NCBI GenBank assembly: GCA_902791025.1
Contig: CADATZ010000008.1
Span: forward strand, 1 to 64,000
Length of the DNA stretch: 64,000 nt
Reading direction: 5' to 3'
Source of the DNA: an uncultured Chloroflexota bacterium
Lineage (GTDB): Bacteria > Chloroflexota > Anaerolineae > Anaerolineales > Anaerolineaceae
A model generated the notes under the pieces. The model saw only the letters and a list, made by a program, of their open reading frames with translations. It was not told the origin of the DNA and searched no databases. A program made the position numbers and the translations under genes. This document shows, one piece after another, positions 54,259 to 62,469 of the stretch (its first letter is position 1; each line of letters opens with the position of its first letter).

Positions 54259-55434
54259 ATGGCAAAAAATAATAACTTCCTAAGTGTACTCAGGAAAAAT
54301 GCGATGCTTGTCGTCCTGGTCCTGGTTTACATTTTCTTTATCATTACGACCAAGGGAAACATTTTCCAGCCGATGCAGTTCAAGGCACTGATCGACCAGA
54401 ATGCGTATGTCTATATTCTGGGCGTTGGTATGCTGATGTGCATGCTGACAGGCGGCAACATTGACCTTTCCTGCGGTTCTTTTGTCTGTCTGTTGGGGGC
54501 CATTGGCGGTGTTTTGATGGTCAATGCCGGCATGAGTACCGGTTTGGCTATTGTTTTCATGCTGCTGATCGGTATCGCTTACGGTTGTCTGCTGGGATAT
54601 CTGATTGCTTACATCAACATTCCGCCATGGATCGCGACACTGGCCGGTTACCTGGCTTTCCGCGGTCTGGGAACTTCCATTCTGAGCAACAGCTCCAATA
54701 CCGGTTCTATTTCAATCGGTACGAAAAGCGATTTTCTGACCATTTTCACCGGTAAGATTTTCGGTACGAAACCGAAAGTGTTCAATTGGCCCTGCATGAT
54801 CGCGGGAATTATTGCCGCTGTGATCACGATTATCGTGATATTCAGTTCCCGGGCAACGAAACTCCGCAAAGGATATGCTGCAGATTCTTTCAATAGTGCG
54901 GTCATCAAGAGTGTCCTTTCTGCTGCTGCCATCCTGCTTGTTATGTGGAAGCTTTCCAATGCGGGCGGTATCCCGACCCCGCTCATCTGGGTCGTTGTGA
55001 TTGTGCTGATCTACAGTTTTATCACATCCAAGACGACGCTTGGCCGGCATTTTTATATCGTCGGCGGCAACAAAGAAGCTGCCCGTATGTCCGGCGTCAA
55101 TACTAATAAGATCATGTTCCTGGCTTACCTGAACATGGCTTTCCTGACCTCGATCACCACTATGATGATTCTCGGCCGTATGACTGCTGCCAACTCCACC
55201 GCGGGTACCAACTTCGAGATGGATGCCATCTCTGCCTGTGTGGTCGGTGGTGTTTCCGCTTCCGGCGGTGCCGGGTCTGTTTTCGGCATGGTGATCGGCG
55301 CTACCCTGATCGGTGTTATCAACCTTGGTATGAGCCTGATGGGTATCGACGCCAACTGGCAGAAAGTCGTGAAGGGCGTAGTCCTTCTCGGCGCCGTTGC
55401 CTTCGATATTCTTGGAAAGAAGAACAAGAAATAG
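54259..55434 (+). CDS. Monosaccharide ABC transporter permease 2 (second GguB/XylH type)
   Basis: The ATG at 54259 is chosen because AGGAGG lies 9 nt upstream, whereas the ATG at 54250 would leave no spacing; 391 residues. It has the same CUT2 permease pattern as its neighbour: MLTGGNIDLSCGSFV, PPWIATLAGYLAFRGLG, VVGGVSASGGAGSVFGMVIGATLIGVINLGMSLMGID. The tandem pair suggests a heterodimeric channel, in contrast to the usual homodimer, or a recent duplication with two substrate ranges. Confidence 0.9.
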   Translation: MAKNNNFLSVLRKNAMLVVLVLVYIFFIITTKGNIFQPMQFKALIDQNAYVYILGVGMLMCMLTGGNIDLSCGSFVCLLGAIGGVLMVNAGMSTGLAIVFMLLIGIAYGCLLGYLIAYINIPPWIATLAGYLAFRGLGTSILSNSSNTGSISIGTKSDFLTIFTGKIFGTKPKVFNWPCMIAGIIAAVITIIVIFSSRATKLRKGYAADSFNSAVIKSVLSAAAILLVMWKLSNAGGIPTPLIWVVVIVLIYSFITSKTTLGRHFYIVGGNKEAARMSGVNTNKIMFLAYLNMAFLTSITTMMILGRMTAANSTAGTNFEMDAISACVVGGVSASGGAGSVFGMVIGATLIGVINLGMSLMGIDANWQKVVKGVVLLGAVAFDILGKKNKK

Positions 55435-55442
55435 GATTCTAT

Positions 55443-55510
55443 GAGCACATGGGGACTGGTAACTTGTGCGGTTCAGCCAGCACAAGCGTGCCTGTCCCTA
55501 TGTGCGTCGC
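55443..55510 (+). repeat. Palindromic element copy 11 (forward)
   Basis: GAGCACATGGGGACTGG ... GCCTGTCCCTATGTGCGTCGC; inner arms CTTGTGCGG and CAGCACAAG. It lies just after the second permease stop, before the operon terminator. Confidence 0.9.
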
Positions 55511-55520
55511 TCAAGTTTTG

Positions 55521-55560
55521 AATGAGACAAGGGGACAGGTTCCTTGTCTCATTTTTGTTT
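55521..55560 (+). terminator. Terminator of the monosaccharide importer operon
   Basis: AATGAGACAAGG (55521-55532) pairs with CCTTGTCTCATT (55542-55553), then TTTTGTTT. It overlaps the convergent 3' end of the Gfo/Idh/MocA gene. Confidence 0.8.
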
Positions 55561-56569
55561 ACCTCTCAAATGGGTATTTTAGTCCCCATTGTTTTCTTAA
55601 AGTATCACACTGATTAAGAACCTCTTTTGTCACGGAATGAGGGACCAGCGGTGACTCTGTCAGTCCGGCACGGATACAGTCCTGCACATGCCGGATCTCG
55701 AACTGATAGCCTTCATCAATGACGCCGGAAACCTTTTGCGGAATGGGACAGGAGATGGTTTCGGTCTCTGTACCGCGGGTGATCCTGTAACCGCTTGCCT
55801 TCCAGAAGGTCGGGATCTCTATCTGCCCTTCGGTGCCGAAAACCCAGGCGGTATCGGGTGTTTCGGTGCGGATCGCGCTGTAAAGGAGCGAGAGTGCGCC
55901 GTTCTCGTACTGTCCGATGTATGCTGCCTGCTCATCCACCTGAAGGTGCAGATCATCCGTGTCCATGGAAGCGAGAGAAGCCCAGCGCAGCGGAGAACGT
56001 CTGTAAACCATCTGCGCAAAATGAAGGTTGTAGCAGCCTACGTCCAATAATGCACCGCCGGCATACATCGGATCGATGAGTCTGCCCTGATAATCATCCG
56101 GGATGCGGAAGGTAAAGGATGACTGCACACAGCGTACATCTCCGATAGCACCGGAGTGAATTACATCAAGGACCTTTTGAATGGCGGGGAAGAAGCGGGT
56201 CCAGACAGCTTCCATCAGGAAAACCTGATTCTGCCGGGCGCAGGTGACCATCTCGTCCCAGTCAGCGGCACAGACGGCAGCGGGTTTTTCCACCAGCACA
56301 TGAAACCCCGCTTCCATTGCCCGTATGGCAAGGTCCTTGTGCAGGGTGTGCGGCACCGGGATGTACATCACATCAATGTCATCCCGCTTGAGCAGTTCAT
56401 CATAGGTCATGGCTTCCGGTATGGCGTATTTGTCTGCCATTTTCTGTGCGCTTGTCAGGGTTCGGGAGGCGATTGCGGCAATTTCCGCGTCTTCTGCCTG
56501 ACGGAAGCCGTTCATCCAGCGGTCCAGGATGATCCCGGCGCCTAAAAGTCCCCAGCGAAATTTTTTCAT
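55559..56569 (-). CDS. Gfo/Idh/MocA-family NAD(P)-dependent oxidoreductase
   Basis: The 336-residue protein has an N-terminal Rossmann fold (WGLLGAGIILDRWMNG), the VLVEKPAA motif with the catalytic-site Lys, and a C-terminal beta-sheet substrate domain (GGALLDVGCYNLHFAQMVY with a His likely in the active site). Members oxidise sugars, polyols or inositols. The overall pattern resembles D-xylose 1-dehydrogenase / dihydrodiol dehydrogenase-like enzymes, consistent with the surrounding sugar genes, but the substrate is not proven. It is transcribed with the upstream esterase gene (15-nt gap). Confidence 0.9.
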   Translation of the reverse strand: MKKFRWGLLGAGIILDRWMNGFRQAEDAEIAAIASRTLTSAQKMADKYAIPEAMTYDELLKRDDIDVMYIPVPHTLHKDLAIRAMEAGFHVLVEKPAAVCAADWDEMVTCARQNQVFLMEAVWTRFFPAIQKVLDVIHSGAIGDVRCVQSSFTFRIPDDYQGRLIDPMYAGGALLDVGCYNLHFAQMVYRRSPLRWASLASMDTDDLHLQVDEQAAYIGQYENGALSLLYSAIRTETPDTAWVFGTEGQIEIPTFWKASGYRITRGTETETISCPIPQKVSGVIDEGYQFEIRHVQDCIRAGLTESPLVPHSVTKEVLNQCDTLRKQWGLKYPFER

Positions 56570-56583
56570 AGTCGTGTCCTTTT

Positions 56584-57222
56584 TTATTCGATTTCCTCTA
56601 AAAGCCAGGCGAAGGCTTTGGCAGTGCGGAGGTCCGGATCTTTAAAATGATTGCCGGAATTCCATTCCAGTGTGGTTCTGATTGTTCCCTTTGCGGCAAG
56701 ATCTTCGTACAGAGCGCGGATGGCGTTACCGACCTGCGACATGAGCGGATTTTTCGTCTTTTCCTCTCTGTCCCCGAGACTGAGATAAACAGCTTTGGTT
56801 TGAATTTGACGCTCATGCGTGTAGTCAAGAAATCTGGGAAACCAGACAGAGGGGGAAGCGGCTGCGGCTCCTTGAAAGATATTGGTTTGATAGACAGCCC
56901 ACAGCGCGAACAGTCCCGCGAGTGAGTAACCACCGATATACAGCGTTTTGTCTTTATATCGGGAGAGAACTTCATTTTGAAGGAAGTCCAGCGTTTGCTG
57001 TGCCTGACCGCAGAAGGGCTCAGTTCCGAAAACCGGTGCGGCTTCCCAGGGGGAAAGGTCCCGGTTCCAGTTATCGACCTTGCAGGCTAAAAGCAGGAAA
57101 TCTTTTCCTGTCAGACTGCGGATCGTTTCGACCTCTGACTGTATAACATTCAAATCATGGTCATCGACCGGCTGCACCAGCAGAATATTCGCCTCTTCAT
57201 TTCCAAACTTCAGTATTTCCAT
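56584..57222 (-). CDS. Esterase-like alpha/beta hydrolase
   Basis: The 212-residue protein belongs to the putative-esterase (esterase D/enterochelin esterase-like) group. The nucleophile motif is GGYSLAGLFALWA (Ser near residue 100). SPSVWFPRFLDY and LSLGDREEKTKNPLM (acid) follow, then WNSGNHFKDPD with the catalytic His. There is no signal peptide. It may remove acyl groups from imported sugars (inference from context). It is the first gene of a two-gene unit with the oxidoreductase. Confidence 0.8.
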   Translation of the reverse strand: MEILKFGNEEANILLVQPVDDHDLNVIQSEVETIRSLTGKDFLLLACKVDNWNRDLSPWEAAPVFGTEPFCGQAQQTLDFLQNEVLSRYKDKTLYIGGYSLAGLFALWAVYQTNIFQGAAAASPSVWFPRFLDYTHERQIQTKAVYLSLGDREEKTKNPLMSQVGNAIRALYEDLAAKGTIRTTLEWNSGNHFKDPDLRTAKAFAWLLEEIE

Positions 57223-57321
57223 GTCACAAATCCGGTTGTTTACTGCTTCCTGATTTCTTACCTCTAATTAAGATTATATCGTATAAATGGATAGAAGATG
57301 GTAAACGGGCAGAACACAATC

Positions 57322-57390
57322 GATGCACATGAGGACTGGCATGCTTGTGTTGGCTTTGCAACACAAGATGCCAGTCCCCGAAGTGCTTCG
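57322..57390 (-). repeat. Palindromic element copy 12 (reverse)
   Basis: GATGCACATGAGGACTGGCAT ... ATGCCAGTCCCCGAAGTGCTTCG; inner arms CTTGTGTTG and CAACACAAG. Here the core pairs fully (GACTGGCAT/ATGCCAGTC), without the usual mismatch. Confidence 0.9.
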
Positions 57391-57426
57391 TCCTGAAGAC
57401 TAATTAGAAGAAGAGGCAGGTAAAAC

Positions 57427-58059
57427 ATGCAGGTAATTTCAGTAGCAAAAATGCGTGAAGCGGATCAGTACACGATTGCGAAGGGAACTCCATCCAAAGA
57501 ACTGATGCGCAGGGCGGCACAGGGTGTATTTGATACCTATCCCGGATGGGCGGACGCGAAAACGCTTGTTGTCTGTGGCCCGGGTAACAATGGCGGCGAC
57601 GGTTACGCGCTGGCTTCGATTATGAAGGATCATGATCTGGATGTGACGGTGCTGCGGGTTTCGGAGAAGTTTTCAGAAGACGGGAAGTTTTATTATGATC
57701 AATGTGTGGAAAAAGGTGTTCCCGTATTGCTGTATGGTACTGATGATGTGAATTTCGATGCCTACGGGATCATTGTGGATTGTATGCTGGGTACCGGTTT
57801 TCAGGGCGTGCCGCGGGAGCCGATCGCGGAGGTGATTGGGGATATCAATTATGCCCGTGCGAAAAACGGTTCTTTTGTGATCGCGGTTGATATCAACAGC
57901 GGGATGAACGGTGATACCGGTGAAGCGGATCTGGCGGTCTTCAGTGATTTGACGGTTTCCATTGGCTTCTACAAGACCGGTTTCTTCCAGGGTAAAGCTC
58001 CGGAAATCATCGGTGCCTTTGCGAATGTCGATATCGGTATCGAGCTGCCGGAAGAATAG
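57427..58059 (+). CDS. nnrE: NAD(P)H-hydrate epimerase
   Basis: The 210-residue protein is a complete YjeF N-terminal domain: MREADQYTIAKG, KELMRRAAQGVFD, CGPGNNGGDGYALAS (the nucleotide-binding hallmark), VDCMLGTGFQG and VIAVDINSGMNGDTG. It epimerises damaged R-NAD(P)HX so that a dehydratase can repair it. The repair kinase domain (NnrD), often fused, is absent here and must be encoded elsewhere. AAGAGG precedes the ATG. It stands alone between two palindromic elements. Confidence 0.93.
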   Translation: MQVISVAKMREADQYTIAKGTPSKELMRRAAQGVFDTYPGWADAKTLVVCGPGNNGGDGYALASIMKDHDLDVTVLRVSEKFSEDGKFYYDQCVEKGVPVLLYGTDDVNFDAYGIIVDCMLGTGFQGVPREPIAEVIGDINYARAKNGSFVIAVDINSGMNGDTGEADLAVFSDLTVSIGFYKTGFFQGKAPEIIGAFANVDIGIELPEE

Positions 58060-58127
58060 GATTCTGTTCTCTGAGGAAACGATACGTACTATTTCTCTGA
58101 TAAGTTGATGCAGTTCAGAATCTGGGA

Positions 58128-58196
58128 GAAGCACGTGGGGACTGGCATCCAGTGTCGTGAAGCCGACACTGGCGTGCCTGTCCCCACGTGCGTCGC
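58128..58196 (+). repeat. Palindromic element copy 13 (forward)
   Basis: GAAGCACGTGGGGACTGGCA ... GCCTGTCCCCACGTGCGTCGC. Both the outer arms (ACGTG/CACGT) and the inner arms (CCAGTGTCG/CGACACTGG instead of CTTGTGCGG/CCGCACAAG) differ from consensus in a paired manner. Flanks TTCAGAA (58114) and TTCTGAA (58202) lengthen the palindrome. Confidence 0.92.
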
Positions 58197-58271
58197 TCAG
58201 GTTCTGAATAGAAATAAAAATTGAATGAAAAATATCAGTGATAATCAGGAAAAAGCTCACCCCTTCCTGAA

Positions 58272-58300
58272 TTGACTTTTTTTCTCCCAAAAGCTATAAT
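58272..58300 (+). promoter_or_regulatory. Strong sigma-70-like promoter of the iron/phosphonate-type importer
   Basis: TTGACT (58272-58277) and TATAAT (58295-58300) are 17 nt apart. The leader then has two small hairpins (CCGC/GCGG with T5 at 58318-58334, and TCCGGC/GCCGGA at 58333-58348) before AAAGGAG. The first could act as an attenuator. Confidence 0.8.
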
Positions 58301-58376
58301 GAAATTTCGTAGAAAAGCCGCATTGCGGTTTTTCCGGCATTTGCCGGATCAATCAAAAATAAAGGAGAAAAGCAAT

Positions 58377-59456
58377 ATGAAAAAAGTTTTAGCGCTCGTA
58401 CTTATCGCGCTCATGGTTCTGGTTAACGGTGCCATGGCTCAGTCCGAAGAACTGATCGCTGCTGCCAAGGCAGAAGGCGAACTGGTCGTTTATGGATCCT
58501 GCGAAGAAGAATACCTCTCCGCGGCCACCCAGCACTTTGAAGAACTCTATGGAATCAAGACGACCTATCAGCGTCTTTCCACCGGTGAAGTTCAGGCTAA
58601 GATCGAAGAAGAAAAAGGCAATCCTTCCGCTGATGTCTGGTTCGGCGGCACGACTGACCCCTATAATGTGGTCGCTGCTGAAGGACTTCTCGAAGCCTAT
58701 GATGCTGAAAACGCTGCTCACCTGACCGGCCCGATGTACAAGCATGCCGACAATTACTGGTTCGGTATCTACAAGGGTATCCTTGGCTTCATGGTCAACC
58801 AGGAAGAACTGGACCGCATGGGCCTCGAAGCTCCGCAGGATTGGGCTGACCTTCTGAAACCAGAATACAAGGGCCTGATCTGGCTGTCCAATTACAACAC
58901 CGCCGGCACCGCGAAGCTGGTCATCAACACCATGATCCAGAAATATGGTCATGACGAAGGCATCCAGTACCTGGTTGACCTTGACAAGAACATCGAAGTC
59001 TACACCAAATCCGGTTCCGGCCCGTCCAAGAACGTTGGTACCGGCGAATGTGTTATCGGTATCGGCTTCCTGCATGATGGTATCACCCAGATCCTGGACA
59101 ATGGCTATGACAATATCGCTCTCGTGATCCCGTCCACCGGCACTTCCTTCGAAATCGGCGCCACCGCCATCTTCAAGGGCGCTGCTCACCCGAATGCTGC
59201 GAAACTGTGGATCGAATACGCACTTTCCCCGGAATGTGTTGAACTCGGTGCCGAAAACGGTTCCTATCAGTTCCTCGTCCTTGACAACGCCAAACAGCCG
59301 CAGGCTGCTTATGACTTCGGTCTCGATCCGGAAAACGTCATGGACTATGACTTCGAAGACGCAACCGCCAACATCAAGACTTATGTTGGTGAAGTCATGG
59401 AAGCTCTCTCTAACTCCGGCGCAGAAACCGGCGAAGATCGTTTCCAGACGAAATAG
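58377..59456 (+). CDS. ABC transporter substrate-binding protein (Fe3+/phosphonate type)
   Basis: The ATG at 58377 is preferred to the upstream frame opening at 58272, which overlaps the promoter. AAAGGAG precedes it and a Sec signal peptide follows (cleavage near AMA-Q); 359 residues, no lipobox. The body matches the FbpA/PhnS-like family: LIAAAKAEGELVVYGSCEEEYLSAATQHFEELYGIKT, NPSADVWFGG, FGIYKGILGFMVNQEEL, GECVIGIGFLHDG. A Tyr-rich iron site cannot be confirmed by eye, so ferric iron, 2-aminoethylphosphonate or another anion are possible ligands. A terminator separates it from the permease gene. Confidence 0.85.
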   Translation: MKKVLALVLIALMVLVNGAMAQSEELIAAAKAEGELVVYGSCEEEYLSAATQHFEELYGIKTTYQRLSTGEVQAKIEEEKGNPSADVWFGGTTDPYNVVAAEGLLEAYDAENAAHLTGPMYKHADNYWFGIYKGILGFMVNQEELDRMGLEAPQDWADLLKPEYKGLIWLSNYNTAGTAKLVINTMIQKYGHDEGIQYLVDLDKNIEVYTKSGSGPSKNVGTGECVIGIGFLHDGITQILDNGYDNIALVIPSTGTSFEIGATAIFKGAAHPNAAKLWIEYALSPECVELGAENGSYQFLVLDNAKQPQAAYDFGLDPENVMDYDFEDATANIKTYVGEVMEALSNSGAETGEDRFQTK

Positions 59457-59470
59457 CTTTTTTATGTTTC

Positions 59471-59507
59471 AAAAAGGATGGCGGGTAACTCCGCCATCCT
59501 TTTTTTC
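59471..59507 (+). terminator. Terminator/attenuator after the binding protein gene
   Basis: AAAAAGGATGGCGG pairs with CCGCCATCCTTTTT around GTAACT, followed by further T residues. Confidence 0.9.
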
Positions 59508-59509
59508 AA

Positions 59510-59589
59510 AGTTAGTAGTTAGTGGTTGGTAGTTGGTAGTTTAAAAGCTGTTATCCAACTGCCAACTGCTAACTACCAACTACTAACTA
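59510..59589 (+). repeat. Inverted pair of period-7 arrays (AGTTAGT / CTAACTA)
   Basis: Left units AGTTAGT, AGTTAGT, GGTTGGT, AGTTGGT, AGTTTAA (59510-59544). Right units CCAACTG, CCAACTG, CTAACTA, CCAACTA, CTAACTA (59555-59589). The halves are largely complementary and would form a ~33-bp imperfect hairpin just before the permease ribosome-binding site. Confidence 0.85.
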
Positions 59590-59606
59590 AGAAAAAAGGA
59601 GGTCCT

Positions 59607-61322
59607 ATGGCAGCAAGAACCCGTCAGGGGGCAGATCTTGACCGCAAAAAACTGATGGCGGATCCGATCATGGTCACGACCATCTGTGTGCTGATCGCCT
59701 TTCTGACTTTGTTTATTCTTTATCCGCTGGCTATCCTTCTGGTGGACAGCTTTGTGGGTGACGGAGGGTTTTCGTTTTCCGTCTTTCAGCGGATATTTTC
59801 CATGCCCAACTTTATCCGAGCCATTACCAATACGCTCAAGGTCGGCTTTGTGGTAGGCTTGCTTTCGACTTTTGTCGGGCTGCTTTTTGCGTATGTGGAA
59901 GTTTATGTTCGGCTGAATAAATTTGTGGGCGGGCTGTTCCAGGTGGTCTCCATGCTGCCGGTCGTTTCTCCGCCGTTTGTACTTTCCCTTTCCATGATCA
60001 TGCTCTTCGGGAAGGCCGGTATCATCACCCGTCATATTCTCGGGATCTATGACAACAGTGTTTATGGATACTGGGGGATCGTGATCGTTCAGACCCTGAC
60101 CTTTTTCCCCGTCTGTTATATGATGCTCAAGGGGCTGTTGAAAAATATCGATCCTTCACTGGAAGAAGCTGCCCGGGATATGGGTGCCAGCCGTTGGCGT
60201 GTTTTCGGTGACGTTACGCTGCCGCTGCTGCTGCCGGGTCTTGGCAATGCCTTCCTGGTGACCTTCATTGAGTCAATTGCGGACTTCGCGAACCCGATGT
60301 TGATTGGCGGTTCGTATGATACACTGGCGACCACCATTTATCTGCAAATTACCGGCGCTTATGATAAAGCCGGTGCGGCTGCCATGGCTGTTGTGCTGCT
60401 GTGCATCACGCTGCTGATGTTTGCTGTGCAAAAATACTATCTGGAAGCCAAAACGGCTGCCACCCTCACCGGGAAAGCCTCCCGTGCCCGTATGCTGATG
60501 GAAGACAAGAGTGTCAAGATTCCGCTCACGGTTCTCTGCACGCTGGCTGCGATTTTCGTGATTCTGATGTATATCTGCGTACCGATCGGTTCTTTCTTCC
60601 CGACCTGGGGACGCAAATTCTTCCCGCTCACGGGGAAATGGTATGAACTGGTCTTTACACGGTATAAAGGATTCAAGGCCTTCAAGGACTCCTTTGTCCT
60701 GTCCCTCATCGCCTCTCCGATAACAGCATTGCTTTCAATGATCATCTCCTATCTCGTGGTCAAGCGGAATTTCCATGGGAAGGGGTTTATCGAAGCGGTG
60801 TCCATGCTGGCCATGGCCGTTCCGGGTACTGTGCTTGGTGTCGGGTATATCCGCGGTTTTTCCGGCGGCGTGTTCAATACCGGTTTTTTGCAGGGAATTT
60901 ACGGGACGGGGCTGATTTTGATCATCGTATTTATTGTCCGGTCGCTGCCAACGGGGACCCGTTCCGGTATTTCGGCTTTGCGGCAGATCGATAAATCGAT
61001 TGAGGAGTCTGCTTATGACATGGGGGCGGACAGCTTCAAGGTCTTCATGACAGTCACGCTGCCGCTTATCAAGGACTCCTTCCTCTCCGGTCTTGTGACC
61101 TCATTTGTCCGCAGCATTACCGCTATTTCCGCAATCATCCTGCTCGTGACACCGCAGTTCCTGCTCATCACGGTGCAGATCAACGAATTTGCTGAAAAGG
61201 GCTCCTACAGCCTGGCCTGCGCTTTTGCGACTATTCTGATCATCATCACCTACGGTGCCGTTCTGCTGATGAATCTGTTTACGAAATACTTCGGCACCAG
61301 CAGAAAGATCAAGGAGGATTAA
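59607..61322 (+). CDS. ABC transporter permease, fused two-domain FbpB/PhnU type
   Basis: The ATG at 59607 is chosen because AAAGGAGG lies 5-6 nt before it; 571 residues. Two homologous halves of about six spans each carry their own ATPase-docking loops: LEEAARDMGASRWRVFGDVTLP and IEESAYDMGADSFKVFMTVTLP. This fused form is typical of ferric-iron and aminoethylphosphonate importers. The ATPase gene starts 2 nt after the stop. Confidence 0.93.
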   Translation: MAARTRQGADLDRKKLMADPIMVTTICVLIAFLTLFILYPLAILLVDSFVGDGGFSFSVFQRIFSMPNFIRAITNTLKVGFVVGLLSTFVGLLFAYVEVYVRLNKFVGGLFQVVSMLPVVSPPFVLSLSMIMLFGKAGIITRHILGIYDNSVYGYWGIVIVQTLTFFPVCYMMLKGLLKNIDPSLEEAARDMGASRWRVFGDVTLPLLLPGLGNAFLVTFIESIADFANPMLIGGSYDTLATTIYLQITGAYDKAGAAAMAVVLLCITLLMFAVQKYYLEAKTAATLTGKASRARMLMEDKSVKIPLTVLCTLAAIFVILMYICVPIGSFFPTWGRKFFPLTGKWYELVFTRYKGFKAFKDSFVLSLIASPITALLSMIISYLVVKRNFHGKGFIEAVSMLAMAVPGTVLGVGYIRGFSGGVFNTGFLQGIYGTGLILIIVFIVRSLPTGTRSGISALRQIDKSIEESAYDMGADSFKVFMTVTLPLIKDSFLSGLVTSFVRSITAISAIILLVTPQFLLITVQINEFAEKGSYSLACAFATILIIITYGAVLLMNLFTKYFGTSRKIKED

Positions 61323-61324
61323 TC

Positions 61325-62407
61325 ATGGGAAAAGTTAAAAAGGGTGTACGTCTGGATCATATTTCAAAGATCTATCAGGATCCAAAAACCGGTAAAGATT
61401 TTTACGCGGTGAAAGATACCTCTCTGGAGATTGAACCCGGCTCTTTTGTGACATTGCTTGGACCTTCCGGCTGCGGAAAGACTACGACACTGCGTATGAT
61501 CGCCGGTTTTGAAAGCCCGGATGAAGGGGAAATCTATATCGGTGATGAGGCGATCAACGAGTTGACCCCGAACAAACGTGACACGGCCATGGTGTTCCAG
61601 AGCTATGCGCTGCTGCCGCATTACAACGTGTTTGACAATGTGGCGTATGGTTTGAAGCTGCGCAAAATGTCGAAGGATGAGATTCGGAAGCGAGTTTTGG
61701 GTATGCTGAAGCTTGTCGGTCTGGAAGGTATGGAAGGTCGTATGACGAACCAGCTTTCCGGCGGTCAGCAGCAGCGTGTTGCTTTGGCCCGTGCACTGGT
61801 GATCGAACCTTCCGTGCTGCTGTTTGATGAACCACTTTCCAACCTGGATGCCAAGCTCCGTGTAAGCATGCGTACCGAGATCCGCCGCATTCAGCAGGAG
61901 GTAGGAATCACTGCGATTTATGTGACGCATGACCAATCCGAAGCCATGGCACTTTCCGATAAGATCATTATTATGGAGAAGGGTGTTGTTGCGCAGATGG
62001 GCAATCCGCAGGAGATTTATTATCATCCGAAGAGCGAATTCGTTGCGGATTTTATCGGTGAGGCGAATTTCCTCCGCGGTACGATGACGGGACGGGATGG
62101 AAATTATGTGACGCTGAATATTGAAGGAAATTCAGTCAAAGCTGTCGGTGATCCCGGTATGGAAGCTGGAAAGAATTATACGATTGTTCTCCGTCCGGAA
62201 GCCGCGTCCCTTGCCGATCAGGGCGGTCTGCCCTGCACCGTTGTATTGTCCTGCTTTATGGGATCCTACCAGAATTATCATGTGATGGTCGGTGATACGT
62301 TGGTTAAACTTGAGGAACATAATCCGAAGAACAAGCGTATATATAATGTAGGCGAAAAATGCTGCCTGGTCTTTGAGCCGGATTCCGTCCATGTGCTGGA
62401 ATCATAG
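61325..62407 (+). CDS. ABC transporter ATPase, FbpC/PotA type
   Basis: The 360-residue protein has Walker A GPSGCGKTTTL, Q-loop MVFQSYALLPH, signature LSGGQQQRVALARAL, Walker B VLLFDEPLSNLD and the H-loop VTHDQSEAMA. A C-terminal TOBE-like domain follows (FLRGTMTGRDGNYVTLNIEG; CLVFEPDSVHVLE). It energises the importer encoded upstream. It might also serve the CUT1 permeases at 36-38 kb, but its own operon is the simpler assignment. Confidence 0.95.
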   Translation: MGKVKKGVRLDHISKIYQDPKTGKDFYAVKDTSLEIEPGSFVTLLGPSGCGKTTTLRMIAGFESPDEGEIYIGDEAINELTPNKRDTAMVFQSYALLPHYNVFDNVAYGLKLRKMSKDEIRKRVLGMLKLVGLEGMEGRMTNQLSGGQQQRVALARALVIEPSVLLFDEPLSNLDAKLRVSMRTEIRRIQQEVGITAIYVTHDQSEAMALSDKIIIMEKGVVAQMGNPQEIYYHPKSEFVADFIGEANFLRGTMTGRDGNYVTLNIEGNSVKAVGDPGMEAGKNYTIVLRPEAASLADQGGLPCTVVLSCFMGSYQNYHVMVGDTLVKLEEHNPKNKRIYNVGEKCCLVFEPDSVHVLES

Positions 62408-62469
62408 ACGTTTGTCACTTTTTATGATGTTAATCTGTCAGGTTAGTCAATAATATCATAACAAAATGC

